Source: an uncultured Treponema sp. (GTDB lineage Bacteria > Spirochaetota > Spirochaetia > Treponematales > Treponemataceae). Taken from it: a DNA stretch of 6,205 nt. The translations under genes and the position numbers were made by a program. This document shows, in pieces, positions 5,527-6,205 of this stretch (position 1 is the stretch's first letter; the number at the start of each line of letters is the position of its first letter). The notes below the pieces were generated by a model. The model was not told where the DNA came from. It saw nothing but the letters and a program-made list of their open reading frames with translations, and made no database searches. The stretch covers positions 1 through 6,205 of the forward strand of contig CAMJAJ010000089.1 of NCBI GenBank assembly GCA_946403565.1. Reading direction: 5' to 3'.

Positions 5527-6205
5527 TTCAGCTCACATACTCCATCGCCGCTGGAACAGGAGAAGAAGCCCGCCTCGTAGCCGATCTTGGCGGTGTAGGC
5601 CTCCTGCACGGCCTGCGTGAAGGCGTCCAGCCGGTCCTTGTGGACAAGGGCAATCGCGCAGCCTCCGAATCCTGCCCCCGTCATCCTCGCGCCCAGGCAG
5701 CCCTCCTGCTTCTGGGCCGTCTCGGCAAGCGTATCCAGCTCCACGCCGGTCACCTCGTAGTCCTCCTTGAGCGAGGCGTGCGACTCGTTCAGGAGCTTTC
5801 CCAGTCGGGCCAGGTTTCCGCCCTGGAGCGCGGCGACCGCATCTATGACGCGACGGTTCTCGTACACGCAGTGCCTGGCCCGCTTCTGCAGGATTCCGTC
5901 CTGGATGAAGTGGTAGACGGCCTCCCATTTGACGGGGCTGATGGAGCAGAGGTCTGCGGCGTCCACGCCCTTGTCCTGGAGAATCTTGAGGGCGGCCTCG
6001 CACTGGCTGCGCCGCTCGTTGTACTTGCTGTCGGCCAGCTGCCGCTTCTTGCGGGTGTTCATGACGACGAAGCGGTAGTCGCCCAGCCGGAGGGGAACGT
6101 ACTCGTGTTCGATTTTGGCGCAGTCCAGCAGTTCCGCCGTGTCCTTCCTGCCGGTCGCGATGATGTACTGGTCCATGATGCCGCAGTTCACGCCCATGAA
6201 CTCAT
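5523..6205 (-). CDS. galK: Galactokinase, C-terminal part (5' end beyond right window edge)
   Basis: Galactokinase is a cytoplasmic GHMP-family kinase that phosphorylates galactose to galactose 1-phosphate with ATP, the entry step of the Leloir pathway. The fragment begins inside the gene with EFMGVNCGIMDQ, where the Asp of MDQ is the expected catalytic base. Numbering from the Met at 6197, further family features are VVMNTRKKRQLADSKYNERR (44-63) and GVELDTL (151-157). The third GHMP motif is MTGAGFGGC (172-180). About 160 residues with the galactose-binding and PxGxGLSSSA motifs must lie to the right. The Met at 6197 is internal, not the start: the frame continues upstream with the conserved Glu-Phe. 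The visible part shows no stop, frameshift or missing residue. The CYTH gene follows with a four-base overlap. galT and galE are not in the window. Confidence 0.94.
   Translation of the reverse strand, partial: EFMGVNCGIMDQYIIATGRKDTAELLDCAKIEHEYVPLRLGDYRFVVMNTRKKRQLADSKYNERRSQCEAALKILQDKGVDAADLCSISPVKWEAVYHFIQDGILQKRARHCVYENRRVIDAVAALQGGNLARLGKLLNESHASLKEDYEVTGVELDTLAETAQKQEGCLGARMTGAGFGGCAIALVHKDRLDAFTQAVQEAYTAKIGYEAGFFSCSSGDGVCELK

Noticed and set aside
6195..6197. ATG at 6197 as the start of galactokinase
   Set aside because: The frame continues upstream with the conserved Glu-Phe before MGVNCGIMDQ, and the N-terminal family motifs would be missing. The gene simply runs past the window edge.

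Overview
The window reads as ordinary, densely coded bacterial chromosome of high G+C, with six protein genes, four complete and two cut by the window edges. The best guess for the host is a GC-rich spirochaete of the Treponema type. This rests on the recalled resemblance of the galactokinase fragment and of the large membrane protein (LIC_10190-like) to spirochaete proteins. It is an inference, not a measured result. No rRNA, tRNA, CRISPR array, insertion sequence, phage gene or attachment site was seen.

Left arm, minus strand (1-2051): a complete HD-GYP response-regulator-like gene (960-2051) is followed after 10 bases by a dGTPase-like HD phosphohydrolase that runs off the left edge (949 to 1). 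The second gene has no in-frame ATG, GTG or TTG. A strong Shine-Dalgarno sequence, fused to the stop codon of the first gene, points to a CTG start.

Divergent gap (2052-2125): this AT-rich stretch of 74 bases holds two back-to-back sigma70-type promoters, each with a 17-base spacer, whose -35 boxes share the same seven bases. The leftward one would give a nearly leaderless mRNA for the HD-GYP gene.

Middle, plus strand (2126-4776): a 5-formyltetrahydrofolate cyclo-ligase gene is followed closely by a polytopic membrane protein of about 656 residues. The latter carries a GT-C-like acidic motif in its first large loop and a Cys-containing C-terminal tail.

Right arm: the gap 4777-4899 separates convergent genes and contains two clear hairpins without T tracts, probably marking transcript ends. 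Beyond it, on the minus strand, lies a galK-CYTH pair overlapping by ATGA. The galactokinase is missing its N-terminal part beyond the right edge, and a CYTH-domain (CyaB/triphosphatase-like) protein follows it.

Functionally these are housekeeping or signalling genes: c-di-GMP turnover, dNTP turnover, folate salvage, a probable envelope glycan or lipid-linked sugar transferase, and galactose entry into metabolism. I do not see a new multi-gene system. The items most worth checking are the start signals, the degenerate receiver domain and the membrane protein.
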